Shown in pieces: positions 11,514-22,150 of a DNA stretch of 64,000 bases; positions within the stretch are counted from its first letter, which is position 1; the number at the start of each line of letters is the position of its first letter. This DNA comes from Larix kaempferi (taxonomy: Eukaryota > Streptophyta > Pinopsida > Pinales > Pinaceae). The notes beneath the pieces were generated by a model. That model had not been told where the DNA came from. It was given only the letters and a program-made list of their open reading frames with translations, and made no database searches. A program made the position numbers and the translations under genes. The DNA is taken from contig BSBM01000602.1 in the NCBI GenBank assembly GCA_027924585.1, positions 10,167,501 through 10,231,500 on the forward strand, given 5' to 3'.

Positions 11514-11911
11514 AATAATTATCGCAAGCACAAGTGAGCTGGACATTTAAACATTTAAGAAGTTGGTTAGAAAACACACAATAAAATTTAGAACGGATAG
11601 AAGGGAACACAAAATGTAGAGTTTAGGTTAAATAAATGTATGTGAGAATTGTAGTTTAGTTTTGGGCATAGTTTAGAATAATTATCGCAAGCACAAGTGA
11701 GTGGACATTTAAACATTTAAGAAGTTGGTTAGAAAACACATAATAAAATTTAGAAGGAGAGAAGGGAACACAAAATGTAAAGCTTATGTTAAATCAATGT
11801 ATGTGAGAATTGTAGTTTAGTTTTGAGCATAGTTTAGAATATTGTAGATGAAGCTTATGTTAAATAAATATATGTGAGAATTGTAGTTTAGTTTTGGGCA
11901 TAGTTTAGAAT
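11514..11911. repeat. 163-bp tandem repeat, two and a half copies
   Basis: Units start AATAATTATCGCAAGCACAA at 11514 and 11677. A partial third copy (11836-11911) keeps only the portion with TATGTGAGAATTGTAGTTTA. Confidence 0.85.
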
Positions 11912-12210
11912 ATTGTAGACGAGCTTAAAGTTAGGATAGAGTAGCCTTTTGTTATTTTTATTATTTTATTTTCATTCTCTTTTGTTTTATTTTTTTTAGT
12001 GTTTTTTAATTAATTTTTTGTTTTTATTTTTAATAAAATTTTAATTAGTTAGATTTAGAATTTATATTTAATATTTGTTTAATTTGGTTAGTGTTAAGTT
12101 AACTTTTCATTTTACTATTTTGTTAGTTTTAAATTATTGTTTTTTTTTTTTTTATGAAGGTAAAAAGGGTTGGGCATGGGGTTTTGATTATTACCTTATG
12201 ATTAGGCACA

Positions 12211-13470
12211 GTTTTCTCTTCATAATCTAAAAGAATGGTTAAAAAATTGAAGATAAGGAAGCATATAAGTGTGGAAGGGTACTTTGGTAAGATGAGAGAA
12301 AGAGAAGATTAGGAAGTAGAAAATTAGGGAAGAGTTATATGTTTCATGGAAATATTTAATTTTATAAAAGTATTTAGTTTTTTTTCTATGCTTGTTTTTA
12401 ATAATTATATTTCTTAACTCAAAAAATATTTTTTTTGTTTTTATTTTAACTTTGCTCAATTTTCATATTTTTAGTGAGCATTGTGAAATTTTCATAATTT
12501 TTTTATAATTTAAAATATAAATTTTGTGTAACTTATTTTAAGTTTGCTCATTTTCATACTTTTATTAAGCATTGTGAAATTTTCATAATTTTCTTCTAGT
12601 ATTTTAAAAATTAACACTTAATTTTTCATATTGTTTTCTTGTATAGAATTTAAAGAGATGTACTTTTTGTCAATGTTATTCTTAATAATTTAGTTTCTTT
12701 TTTCCATATTAAAATAGTTAGGATTAATAATTAAGAGTTTGTTGAAATAGTTCAGAGTTCAAGTTAATAATTATGAGTATGTTGAAATATGTTAGGATTA
12801 GTTTTCTCTTCATAATCTAAAAGATTGGTTAAAAGATTGAAGATAAGGAAGCATATAAGTGTGGAAGGGTACTTTGGTAAGATGAGAGAAAGAGAAGATC
12901 AGATAGGAAGTAGAAAACTAGGGAAGAGTTATATGTTTCATGGAAATATTTAATTTTATAAAAGTATTTAGTTTTTTTTCTATGCTTGTTTTTAATAATT
13001 ATATTTCTTAACTCAAAAAATATTTGTTTGTTTTTATTTTAACTTTGCTCATTTTTCATATTTTTAGTGAACATTGTGAAATTTTCATAATTTTTTTCTA
13101 ATTTAAAAACTAAATTTTGTGTAACTTATTTTAACTTTCCTCATTTTCATACTTTTACTAAGCATTGTGAAATTTTTATAATTTTCTTCTAGTATTTTAA
13201 AAATTAACACTTAATTTTCCATATTGTTTTCTTGTATAGAATTTTAAGAGATGACGTGAAATGTATATTTTCTTGTAATTAGTACTATGATGTTGTACAT
13301 AGAGACTTGATACATACTTTTTGTCAATGTTATTCTTAATAATTTAGTTTCTTTTTTCCATATTAAAATAGTTAGGATTAATAATTAAGAGTTTGTTGAA
13401 ATAGTTGAGAGTTCAAGTTAATAATTATGAGTATGTTGAAATAGGTTAGAGTTCTAGTTAATCATTCTTA
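12211..13470. repeat. 600-bp tandem duplication
   Basis: CATAATCTAAAAGA at 12221 recurs at 12821, and similarity then persists through the whole unit (GGAAGCATATAAGTGTGGAA, TTGTCAATGTTATTCTTAAT, GTTTGTTGAAATAGTT). The second copy carries an extra stretch of about 68 bp near 13250-13318 containing ATGTTGTACATAGAGAC. Both are AT-rich and non-coding. Confidence 0.85.
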
Positions 13471-13639
13471 GTTTAAAGCTTTGTTAGATTATAAATTGCT
13501 ATCTTGTTTGCTTTTGGTAAATTGTTTTTCAATGTTTTTTTCATGGTTATATATAAAAATTTAATTGAAATATTTAAATGAGAATAACATTGTAGAAAAT
13601 ATTTTTTATGAATATTAAATTGTATATATATTTTATATT

Positions 13640-14012
13640 GTTTGCATTAGTATGTTGACCATAGGGGTTTTATTGAAAGTCTTGTATAGAGTGTTTTCAA
13701 AGGACCATTTTGGGAAATTGCCTGGAAACAATTTCCTAACTCGGTATCTTGACACATGTGCCTTTGTTGTAGCTGGAAACTGGGACGCCGTTGCGCTAGT
13801 AATAGGTGGAGGGAGGTAACTCCCAGAGAAGCCCTCCCAGTACGCCCCAAGTTGGGTGGTCGACCATGTATACACAAGGTTTTTAAAGTGGTCTAACGAG
13901 GGACCCCCCTTTGTTGACACTCTATTCAAGCAACCTAGGAGTTAGGATTTCTTTCCTTGGTAATTATAAATTTAACCTCCTCTAAACCTTAGTTACATTA
14001 GCCACTCTCATC
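13640..14012. other. GC-richer unassigned stretch bordering the CT array
   Basis: Contrasting base composition (CTGGGACGCCGTTGCGC, GAAGCCCTCCCAGTACGCCC) within AT-rich surroundings. Overlapping minus-strand frames of 98 and 76 codons exist but resemble nothing I know. It could be a fragment of an unidentified repeat. Confidence 0.3.
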
Positions 14013-14498
14013 CATTCTCTCTCTCTCTCTCTCCCTCTCTCTCTTAACCCCTAACCCACAATATCTTTATCTCTCTCTAAACAACTAACCCCACCCTTAA
14101 CCCCCAATCTCTCTCTCTCTAAAACCCTAACACCTCTTTCTCTCTCTCTAAATCCTAAGCCCCAATATCTCTCTCTCCCTAAACCCATAACCACTAATAT
14201 CTCTCTCTCTAAACTCCTAACATCCAATCACTCCGCTCTCTCTCTAAAATCCTCACCTCCAAATCTCTCTCTCTCTGCCACTAAACCTATAACCCCCAAT
14301 CTCCCTCTCTTTAAACCTCTAACCCACAATATCTCTCTCTTTGTCCATAAATCGCTAACCTCCAATCTCTCTCTCTCTCTCTCTTTCTCTCTCTCAATCC
14401 TTAAACACCAATATCTCTCTCTAAACCACTAACCCCCAATCTCTCTCTAAACCCCGAATCCCTATTCTCTCACTCACTCTCTAAACCTTTAGCCCTCA

Positions 14499-14534
<36 letters not shown>

Positions 14535-14578
14535 AAACACCTAAACTCCAATCTCTCTCTCTCTCTCTCTATAGATGC

Positions 14579-14610
<32 letters not shown>

Positions 14611-14694
14611 CTACCTATCAATTATTTATCTATCTAAATGTATGAACCCTAAACTCTCTCTCTCTCTCTCTAAACCCCTGACCCCAATATTTTT

Positions 14695-14736
<42 letters not shown>

Positions 14737-14844
14737 CTAACGACCACTATCCCTATTTCCATATCTCTCTCTTCAAACCCCTAAACCACAATCTCTATAT
14801 CTCTCTCTAAACCCCTAATCCTCTCTCTCTCTCTCTAAACCCTC
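14013..14844. repeat. CT-rich array with telomere-like tracts, left part
   Basis: Alternating (CT)n runs of 4-16 units and short tracts such as AAACCCCTAACCCCCAAT repeat dozens of times without a strict period. The tracts resemble degenerate plant telomere repeats (CCCTAAA). The array is interrupted by the copia element and resumes at 22151. There is no coding potential. Confidence 0.85.
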
Positions 14845-14849
14845 AATCT
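14845..14849. repeat. Target-site duplication AATCT (left)
   Basis: AATCT precedes the 5' LTR start TGTTGATG at 14850. The same five bases follow the 3' LTR end TTCAACA at 22146-22150. Confidence 0.9.
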
Positions 14850-15498
14850 TGTTGATGTATATGTAACTTCGGAATGTATTTCACATATATGTATATTGTA
14901 TTCCTATAGAGATGGTATTATTCCTCTATAAGGAAGTGTCATCATTTATATTGTAAGTGTCGTAACTTATACTTGATGGGTTATTAGACCACTTTATTTG
15001 GGGTCGGCCCTGTATAAGTCATGTGGGTCAAAGGGTTATTAGACCACCCTATTGGGGGTCATCCATGTGGGTCAAAGGGTTATTAGACCACCCTATTGGG
15101 GGTTGGCCCACTCAGCATTATGTTATGTGATAAAGTTCGAGCCTACATGAGTTAGGTAAAAAGGCAAGTCAAGTCTAGTATAAATAGAGTGCGGGAGGCA
15201 CTCTATTTACTCACTCACTTCTCACACATGCTCTCAAGGAGGAGAGGCGCACTTATGGAGGAGGAGGATTGCTGCTAGTTTATGGCTATCTCTCTTGGTT
15301 GGTTGTATCATTGCTCTATCTATCTCTGAGGAAGTTATTGGGGTTTTTCACCTTTATGGTTTTCCCCAAGTAAATCTTTGTGTCTCTTGTGTGCTTGCAT
15401 TATTGTCTCCATGATTGATATGCTGTAGATATGCTGTACATGTTGTTCTCTCAGTTAAGATCCTAGATCATATTGAAGTAAATTATGAAAATTCAACA
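14850..15498 (+). repeat. 5' LTR of the copia element (649 bp)
   Basis: Begins TGTTGATGTATATGTAAC and ends AAATTCAACA. It carries a tandem-like phrase GGGTTATTAGACCACCCTAT, a TATA-like TATAAATAGAGTGCGGG at about 15179, and a downstream leader. It is the same length as the 3' LTR, with about seven differences. Confidence 0.95.
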
Positions 15499-15510
15499 TG
15501 GTATCAGAGC
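15499..15510 (+). promoter_or_regulatory. Primer-binding site (initiator Met tRNA type)
   Basis: TGGTATCAGAGC directly abuts the LTR end with no spacer. This is the standard plant primer-binding site complementary to the 3' end of initiator methionine tRNA. Confidence 0.95.
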
Positions 15511-18500
15511 TAGCCTGAAAGAAGGCATGATATGGCATGTATGACACTTGTTGCACTTACGATGCTAGGGCTTGATATAGAAAAAACCAGTCATCGTAGC
15601 ACTTTCGCTATAAATCCGTTTTGGCGAAGTTTTCGGATCTGAAATTGTTACAGGACGAAGCTAAGATCTCCAGGTATCTTGTGTCCAAAGGACAACCTCT
15701 AATTCGTTGTACTTTGTGATTTATGATCTGTACAATATAGCGTTTCTGCCTCTTCCAGATCTGAGTCAAAATCAGGTGACCTTGGGAAAAAGGTCATATC
15801 TTGGGCTAGGAAGCTCCAAATTAAATTTTGTAAAAAGTGACAAGTAGTACACAGTCTGTACTATCTCAGAAAACGTTTTCAGAGGCCGAAGTTGAACCAG
15901 TGACACGTGGCATGCCGTACAAGTTCGCTCTCCTGTATTATCCCATAAACAGGTCACGTTGCGACATTTGGCATAAATATCTCTCAGAGAGTCCAATTGA
16001 GGTCAGACCTGTCAGGATGGAAAGGTAACAGGCCGAGATATCTCAAAAAACGTTTTCAGAGGCCGAAGTTAAAATAGTGACACGTGGCACGCCGTACACG
16101 TTCGCTCTCCTGTATTTTCCCAAAACAGGTCACGTTGCGACATTTGGCATAACTCTCTCTCAGAGAATATAATTGAGGTCAGACCTGTCAGGATGGAAAG
16201 ATAACAGGTCAGGCTATCTCAGGAAACGTTTTCAGACCCTGTGGATCAAAAATTTCGGAGTTACACCAGAAACAATCAGGTACATATTTCTGTCAAAACA
16301 GAATTATTTTTTTGGTACCTTCATTCATGGCTTCCGGAATTTAGGGCTTTGGAGAAAGTTGGAATTGTTGTAATCGGAGACCACAGCTGGATGCTACTCA
16401 TCAAAATAGAAATTTAGAGACCAAGATCAGAATTTTTGGTTGGGTAGAAGGCCGGGCTTGATTAGACCCTAGTTCGGGACTTTGATTAGAAAAGTGGAAA
16501 ATTAGGGCTTCTGTAAAAATGGGAATTTTTGAAATCTGTGACCACGGCTGGAAGCTCCTCAGAAAAATAGAAGCTTAGAGCTTTGGATCAAACCTTTTGA
16601 TGGGGAAAAAGAGTGGGCTACATCAAACCCCAGTTCAGGGTCACGTCCAGTGAATTCGGAAGTTTCAAAGGCAAAATTGAGGAGTGAAACTTTGCGGTTT
16701 TCAAATTCTGAATATACCAGTTTGATCAGCTCATCAAGGCGCATATTTCTATCCTTTCGAAAGTTTGAAATTCAAAGCTTGAATTTTTGGGGTTTCTCTG
16801 ACAAACCCATATCCAGCTCCAGGTCCAGTTCTTGCAAATCAAGTGGATTGGGTTAATCCTAGAAGAAGATGGATTGATCTTCTGCATGAGTAAGGAAGTT
16901 CCTGTTTCAGAGGGAGATGAGGCCAAGGCCTTACATAAGAAGATTACAAGCGACCTTAACAGGTATGACTCATCGAGGTATGTTTCGATATTTGTCCATG
17001 ATTAATTTTATGGTATGTTTGTCTTCATGTTATTATGGTTAGTACAATTTTGATTTTAGATTTGTCGTATCACCTTAACAAAATTATGAATGCATGATAG
17101 AAGATATTCATTGGTTAGGGTGTTGACACTTATGATTGTACTAATGCATTATGGTGTTGTATGAGATTTATGTTGTCTACTAACATGAAAGGTACACCAA
17201 GAAAGACAAATCATGTTCTGGTCCAAGAACATATGATCATGATAACATGAGGACAAATATTCATCCATTATCATGGATCTCATAGAAGATCCATTTACGA
17301 GGTATGTATAACTTGGTTTTATAATGGCTAACCTATGAGATATACAGGTTACTAGCACAAGTCATTGAAGAAGAACAAGAAGACATCATGTGAGTATGTT
17401 AAGACATAACTAGCTAGCATGCTAATCCAGGTATGTTTTTCCTATATCAAGTTACAATCTCATCTTGTGATAAGATCCTTTATATAAGTATACTTGGCAT
17501 GATTGATTATGATTATTCATTGACGTTAGTAATCATGGGTTTAGGCATATTATGCTTTTTACTTTGTTTAATGATATGACTAACCAGAAAAGTCCTATGG
17601 TCAAATAGGAATATAAGTAAAATAATATGTCTCTTATATTGATTGATTTGACTAACCAGAAGAATCATGAAACCATAGGTTTGAATAGTCATGGTTTTGT
17701 GCATATTATATCTCTTCTCTTGATTAATGATATGACTAACCCGAAGAGTCATAGCTTTGAGTAATTATAGGTTTAGACACGTTATGTTTCTTATGCTTTA
17801 ACTAACCATAAGAATCCTACATAAACCTTGAATGCTAATGCTTATTATTTCTGTTTGAAATGATCATGACTATACATACTTGAGATTATTGTGCTTTAAT
17901 AGTATATGTATGATTTAATCATGATACTAATAAGCATGCATAGGGACCAAGGATGAATATGAGTTCAAGAACAGGTAATCCAGGAAGCAAAGATCAAGAG
18001 AGAGTACACTCCAGTAGCTCCTGCAAGGAAGCGAAGACTCAGAGGGAGTCCACCCAACGAACAAACAAAGATAAGTATTTGAATTGTTATTTCTTAAATA
18101 ATACTGTTCAATAATGTATATACTGATGTTCCTAGAATTAGGTTGTGTATTATGCATATTAGAATAATTGCATTAATGAATAGTATACTCCTAATATGCT
18201 TGGGTAAGTGGCCTATGGCACTGTACAACATTCCATTGCTACTTATCTAGTATGAAACCTCTTTGCTGACATGTTGGGAGTTGTGCACACTCTTAACAAT
18301 GTTCTGGTAGAGATTGGAAGGCATCTAGAAAGTTACGGAATATGGATAAATGTTGTATTGAAGCATTGGCTAAGATAATTGCATGACTGTATGGCATATT
18401 TCTTTATGTGTAAGAATTTGTTCTGAAAACTATGAGATGTTTTCTAATCATGCAATTTAACTTGTTGTGTAGGAAAGATCGTATGCCATCTCCTACAAAA

Positions 18501-18570
18501 GAAGAATTACAACATTTGTTCTAGCAACAAAGATATCTATTGAAGATATTGAAGATATTGAAGTTCCCAG
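15511..18570 (+). other. Non-coding or decayed internal region of the copia element
   Basis: This should hold the leader, gag, protease and integrase, but no domain is recognisable. A short frame at about 16886 starts MSKEVPVSEGDEAK, and 18001-18070 can be read as TPVAPARKRRLRG, perhaps remnants. Around 17500-17830 the phrase ATATGACTAACC with AGTCAT or AGTCCT recurs several times, suggesting local duplication. Confidence 0.5.
15864..16236. repeat. 177-bp tandem repeat in the copia leader
   Basis: Units start TCTCAGAAAACGTTTTCAGA at 15864 and its near copy at 16041, with a third start at 16217. Shared landmarks are GTGACACGTGGCA, GTCACGTTGCGACATTTGGC and GGTCAGACCTGTCAGGATGG. Confidence 0.9.
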
Positions 18571-18571
18571 G

Positions 18572-18960
18572 ATCTGGGATGAAGAAATGGAATGCCATGA
18601 TCCGTCGATCATGAAGAATGATGTTTGGGATGTAATCCCAAGACATGAAGGGAAGTTTGCTATGACTTCCAAATGGAACTATCAGATCAAGCATGTTGCA
18701 GATGGCAGCATTGAGAAATATAAAAGTGATGAAATAGAAGATACACCAGATGGATTCAAGACAACTTTCTTGAATAGTGTAGTTGAAGAAGAAGTGTATG
18801 TGGAGCAGCCACTTGGTTCTGAGACACATGATAGGAAATCATATATGTGCAGAACTTGGTATGGTGAAGATAGATTGATTGCCGACACGCAGCGGAAGCT
18901 TACTATCGAGTTCGAGATGAAGAACTTGGGGATGATGCACTATTTGGTTTTGGCATGGAG
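18572..18960 (+). pseudogene. Copia reverse transcriptase remnant, core deleted
   Basis: The frame opening at 18587 contains NDVWDVIPRHEGK, TSKWNYQIKHVADGSIEKYK, then FKTTFLNSVVEEEVYVEQPLG, then EFEMKNLGMMHYLV. These are successive landmarks of a Ty1/copia reverse transcriptase. The stretches normally between them, including the catalytic YVDD region, are missing through at least two internal deletions. A frameshift near 18950 separates it from the RNase H frame. It cannot encode an active polymerase. Confidence 0.88.
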
Positions 18961-19803
18961 GTGTGGCAGAGTGCAGAAGGAATCTTCCTTGGACAAGGGA
19001 AGTATGCAGTAGAGATCCTGAAGAGGTTCAGGATGATGGATTGCAAGGCCATGACCACACCTATGGCATCGAATCTGAAGCTTCTATGTGATGCTTCATC
19101 TGAGCTAGTTGATGTCTCCATGTATCGTCAGATGATTGGATCCTTAATGTACCTGACAAACACGAGACCAGATATTTGCTTTGCTGTGAACACATTGAGC
19201 CAGTTCCTGACGGATCCGAGGAGTGTTCACCTGATTGTTGTAAAGCATGTTCTGAGGTACCTGAAGGGTACAGTGGATTATGGTCTCAGGTATGAAGCGA
19301 ATCAAAAGTTTAACCTGCAGGGTTATGTTGATTCAGATTGGGCTGGCAGTGCTGCAGATAGGAAGAGCACATCTGGGTGTTGCTTCAATATGGGATCAAG
19401 TGTGATCTCTTGGTTTAGCAGGAAGCAGTCCTGTGTAGCACTGAGTACATCAGAGGCTGAGTATGTTGCAGCCTGTTCAGCTAGTTGTGAGGCAGTATGG
19501 CTACGGAAGCTACTGTCTGAGTTATTTGATCTCCCGTTGGAGGCTACTGGTATCTTCTGTGATAACCAGAGTTGTGTGAAGCTGTCCGAGAACCCAGTGT
19601 TTCATGACAGGTCAAAACACATAGAGATCAAATATCACTATATCAGGGATATGGTGCAGAGAGGAGCTATGAAGCTCCTGTATGTTGCGACGGACGAGCA
19701 TATTGCAGATGTGCTGACGAAGCCACTAGCCAGGGTGAAGTTCGAGTACTTCAGAGAGAAGCTTGGCGTGCTTCAGATCGAGGACACTTCGAGGAAGAAG
19801 TGA
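18955..19803 (+). CDS. Copia RT thumb / RNase H domain, intact frame
   Basis: A 282-codon open frame covers the end of the copia pol polyprotein: GIFLGQGKYAVEILKRF, YRQMIGSLMYLTNTRPDI, VDSDWAGSAADRKSTSG, ALSTSEAEYVAACSA, FCDNQSCVKLSENP, HIEIKYHYIRDMV and IADVLTKPLARVKFEYFREK. The acidic residues of the RNase H site (SDWAG, SEAEY and DNQS) are in place, so this domain looks undamaged. The Met at 18955 is only the first in the open frame, since the protein would normally be part of a larger polyprotein. The stop lies at 19801-19803, followed by minisatellites rather than the LTR. It is annotated as a surviving domain, not a stand-alone gene. Confidence 0.9.
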   Translation: MEVWQSAEGIFLGQGKYAVEILKRFRMMDCKAMTTPMASNLKLLCDASSELVDVSMYRQMIGSLMYLTNTRPDICFAVNTLSQFLTDPRSVHLIVVKHVLRYLKGTVDYGLRYEANQKFNLQGYVDSDWAGSAADRKSTSGCCFNMGSSVISWFSRKQSCVALSTSEAEYVAACSASCEAVWLRKLLSELFDLPLEATGIFCDNQSCVKLSENPVFHDRSKHIEIKYHYIRDMVQRGAMKLLYVATDEHIADVLTKPLARVKFEYFREKLGVLQIEDTSRKK

Positions 19804-19920
19804 TGGACACATTTGCTGAAGCCATTCCAAGCATGTTGGAAGGGGGATCCTTCATATGGCTGTGGATGTAAGCGCTGGATGATGAACATCAGGAGGATGT
19901 TCTGGTTTCTGCTTAGATAT

Positions 19921-20245
19921 GATCAGTTGGATCATGTATATGTATTTTGTGTATGCATCATGTTAGATGCTGGATATGATCAGTTGGATCATTATATGTA
20001 TGTATGTATGCATCATGTTGGATGCTGGATATGATCAGTTGGATCATTATATGTATGTATGTATGCATCATGTTGGATGCTGGATATGATCGGTTGGATC
20101 ATGTGTCTGTATATGCATCATGTTGGATGCTGGATATGATCGGATGGATCATGTGTATTTTGTATATGCATCATGATGGATGCTGGATATGATCGGATGG
20201 ATCATGTGTATGTATTTTTGTATGAATGCATCATGTTGGATGCTG
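19921..20245. repeat. 50-57 bp minisatellite downstream of copia pol
   Basis: Six units contain GATCAGTTGGATCAT (or CGGATGG variants) and GCATCATGTTGGATGCTGGA. Starts are at about 19921, 19978, 20033, 20088, 20138 and 20191. The repeat explains the repetitive short frames here. Confidence 0.9.
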
Positions 20246-20468
20246 ATGGATACATTGTGTGGATCATGTATCTTTGTATGATCAGGTAGATCATGTATGC
20301 TGATGGATACATTGTGTGGATCATGTATCTTTGTATGATCAGGTAGATCATGTATGCTGATGGATACATTGTGTGGATCATGTATCTTTGTATGATCAGG
20401 TAGATCATGTATGCTGATGGATACATTGTGTGGATCATGTATCTATGTATGTATCAGGTGGATACTTG
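20241..20468. repeat. 57-bp minisatellite, four copies
   Basis: Units starting TGCTGATGGATACATTGTGT occur at 20241, 20298, 20355 and 20412 with almost no divergence. They are derived from, and adjacent to, the preceding GATCAG-type array. Confidence 0.95.
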
Positions 20469-20601
20469 GATGATCGTGGATGACGAGCTTCTCCAGATGA
20501 CATGCAGCAGGATGTTGCAGTGATGATGATCAGGATGATCATGTGTACATCAGGATGATGTTTGATGAGTATCAGATGATACTTTATGGCCGTGGATCAG
20601 G

Positions 20602-21255
20602 TTGTGCAGGAAAGCATGTAATTTGTGCCCTGGGAGATTTGCAGATGGTCTTTCGAGGTTTTGCCTATGGCATGTAATTCGGTGCCCTGGGACATCTGAC
20701 AAATGCTCTTGCGAGGTTTTGCTTGGGAGGACATGTAATTTGTGCCCTGGGAGATCTGCAGATAGTCTTTCGAGGTTTTGCCTATGGCATGTAATTCGGT
20801 GCCCTGGGATATCTGGCAGATTCTCTTGCGAGGTTTTGTCCTATGGCATGTAATTTGCTCCTGGGAGATATGGACAGGATGAAAAAGGCCTCAGATGCTT
20901 CAGCCAGGTTTTGCCATGACCACATGTAATTTGCTCCTGGGAGATCTGGACAGGATGAAAAAGGCCTCAGATGCTTCAGCCAGGTTTTGTGGTGGACCAC
21001 ATGTAATTTGCTCCTGGGAGATCTGGACAGGATGAAAAAGGCCTCAGATGCTTCAGCCAAGTTTTGTGGTGAGATCACATGTAATGTGCTCCTGGGAGAT
21101 CCGACAGGTAGAGCCGGGTGCTCGTAACAACCTGGGATGCTTCAGCCAGGTTTTGTGATGGGTCACATGTAATGTGCTCCTGGGAGATCCTACAGGTAGA
21201 GCTGTGTGCTCGTAAATGCCTGGGATACTGCAGCCAGGTTTTGTGACGCACGTAA
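20602..21255. repeat. 60-80 bp minisatellite upstream of the 3' LTR
   Basis: About nine units share CATGTAATTTG, CTGGGAGATCTG and GAGGTTTTG or CCAGGTTTTG. The middle units also share GACAGGATGAAAAAGGCCTC and AGATGCTTCAGCC. Two subfamilies follow one another: units with TTTCGAGGTTTTGCC first, then units with the AAAGGCC block. Confidence 0.9.
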
Positions 21256-21496
21256 TAAGTCCTGAGGATTCCACAGTATGGCCAGTGATGATGAAGACCT
21301 GCAGGTGGTGGGCCTACATCCAGTATGAAAAAGGACTGGCTCTGTAGAACTTCCTATGACGAGTAGATTCAGAGATTGATTGAGATAGCAGCAGCAGTGA
21401 TGATGATGATGACGATGCATCGATGACGATGATCCAGAAAAGATGACTTGTGCTAGAAGAACTGTGCTGAGAAATACCTTCCTAGTTAAGAGGGAG
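21256..21496 (+). other. Copia 3' non-coding region and polypurine tract
   Basis: The stretch ends TAAGAGGGAG at 21487-21496, immediately before the LTR start TGTTGATG. This is the polypurine tract used to prime plus-strand synthesis. An ATGATGATGATGACGATG run lies around 21400-21420. Confidence 0.85.
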
Positions 21497-22145
21497 TGTT
21501 GATGTATATGTAACTTCGGAATGTATTTCACATATATGTATATTGTATTCCTATAGATATGGTATTATTACTCTATAAGGAAGTGTCATCATTTATATTG
21601 TAAGTGTCGTAACTTATACTTGATGGGTTATTAGACCACTTTATTTGGGGTCGGCCCTGTATAAGTCATGTGGGTCAAAGGGTTATTAGACCACCCTATT
21701 GGGGGTCGGCCATGTGGGTCAAAGGGTTATTAGACCACCCTATTGGGGGTTGGCCCACTCAGCATTATGTTATGTGGTAAAGTTCGAGCCTACATGAGTT
21801 AGGTAAAAAGGCAAGTCAAGTCTAGTATAAATAGAGTGCGGGAGGCACTCTATTTACTCACTCACTTCTCACACATGCTCTCAAGGAGGAGAGGTGCACT
21901 TATGGAGGAGGAGGATTGCTGCTAGGTTATGGCTATCTCTCTTGGTTGGTTGTATCATTGCTCTATCTATCTCTGAGGAAGTTATTGGGGTTTTTCACCT
22001 TTATGGTTTTCCCCAAGTAAATCTTTGTGTCTCTTGTGTGCTTGCATTATTGTCTCCATGATTGATATGCTGTAGATATGCTGTACATGTTGTTCTCTCA
22101 GTTAAGATCCTAGATCATATTGAAGTAAATTATGAAAATTCAACA
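21497..22145 (+). repeat. 3' LTR of the copia element (649 bp)
   Basis: Same length and termini as the 5' LTR. About seven differences by eye, for example GTCGGCCATG here against GTCATCCATG in the 5' copy. Confidence 0.95.
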
Positions 22146-22150
22146 AATCT
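22146..22150. repeat. Target-site duplication AATCT (right)
   Basis: Direct repeat of 14845-14849, directly after the 3' LTR end CAACA. Confidence 0.9.

Larger units (their letters stand above)
14850..22145 (+). mobile_element. Ty1/copia LTR retrotransposon, complete ends, internally deleted
   Basis: The 7,296-bp element has two 649-bp LTRs, a primer-binding site directly after the 5' LTR, a polypurine tract before the 3' LTR and a 5-bp target duplication AATCT. It inserted into the CT-rich array. Coding capacity is reduced to the end of pol: reverse transcriptase fragments at 18.57-18.96 kb and an intact RNase H frame to 19803. Gag, protease and integrase are not recognisable in 15.5-18.5 kb. 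The LTRs differ at about seven positions, so insertion was fairly recent although the copy is defective. It would have needed proteins supplied in trans, or it decayed after insertion. Confidence 0.93.

Noticed and set aside
13633-13929. 98-codon minus-strand frame
   Set aside because: No similarity recognised, overlapping alternative frame of similar length, no promoter or splice context.
20202-20438. Repeated peptide YPSAYMIYLIIQRYMIHTM on the minus strand
   Set aside because: A perfect-period translation of the 57-bp minisatellite; no evidence of expression or selection.
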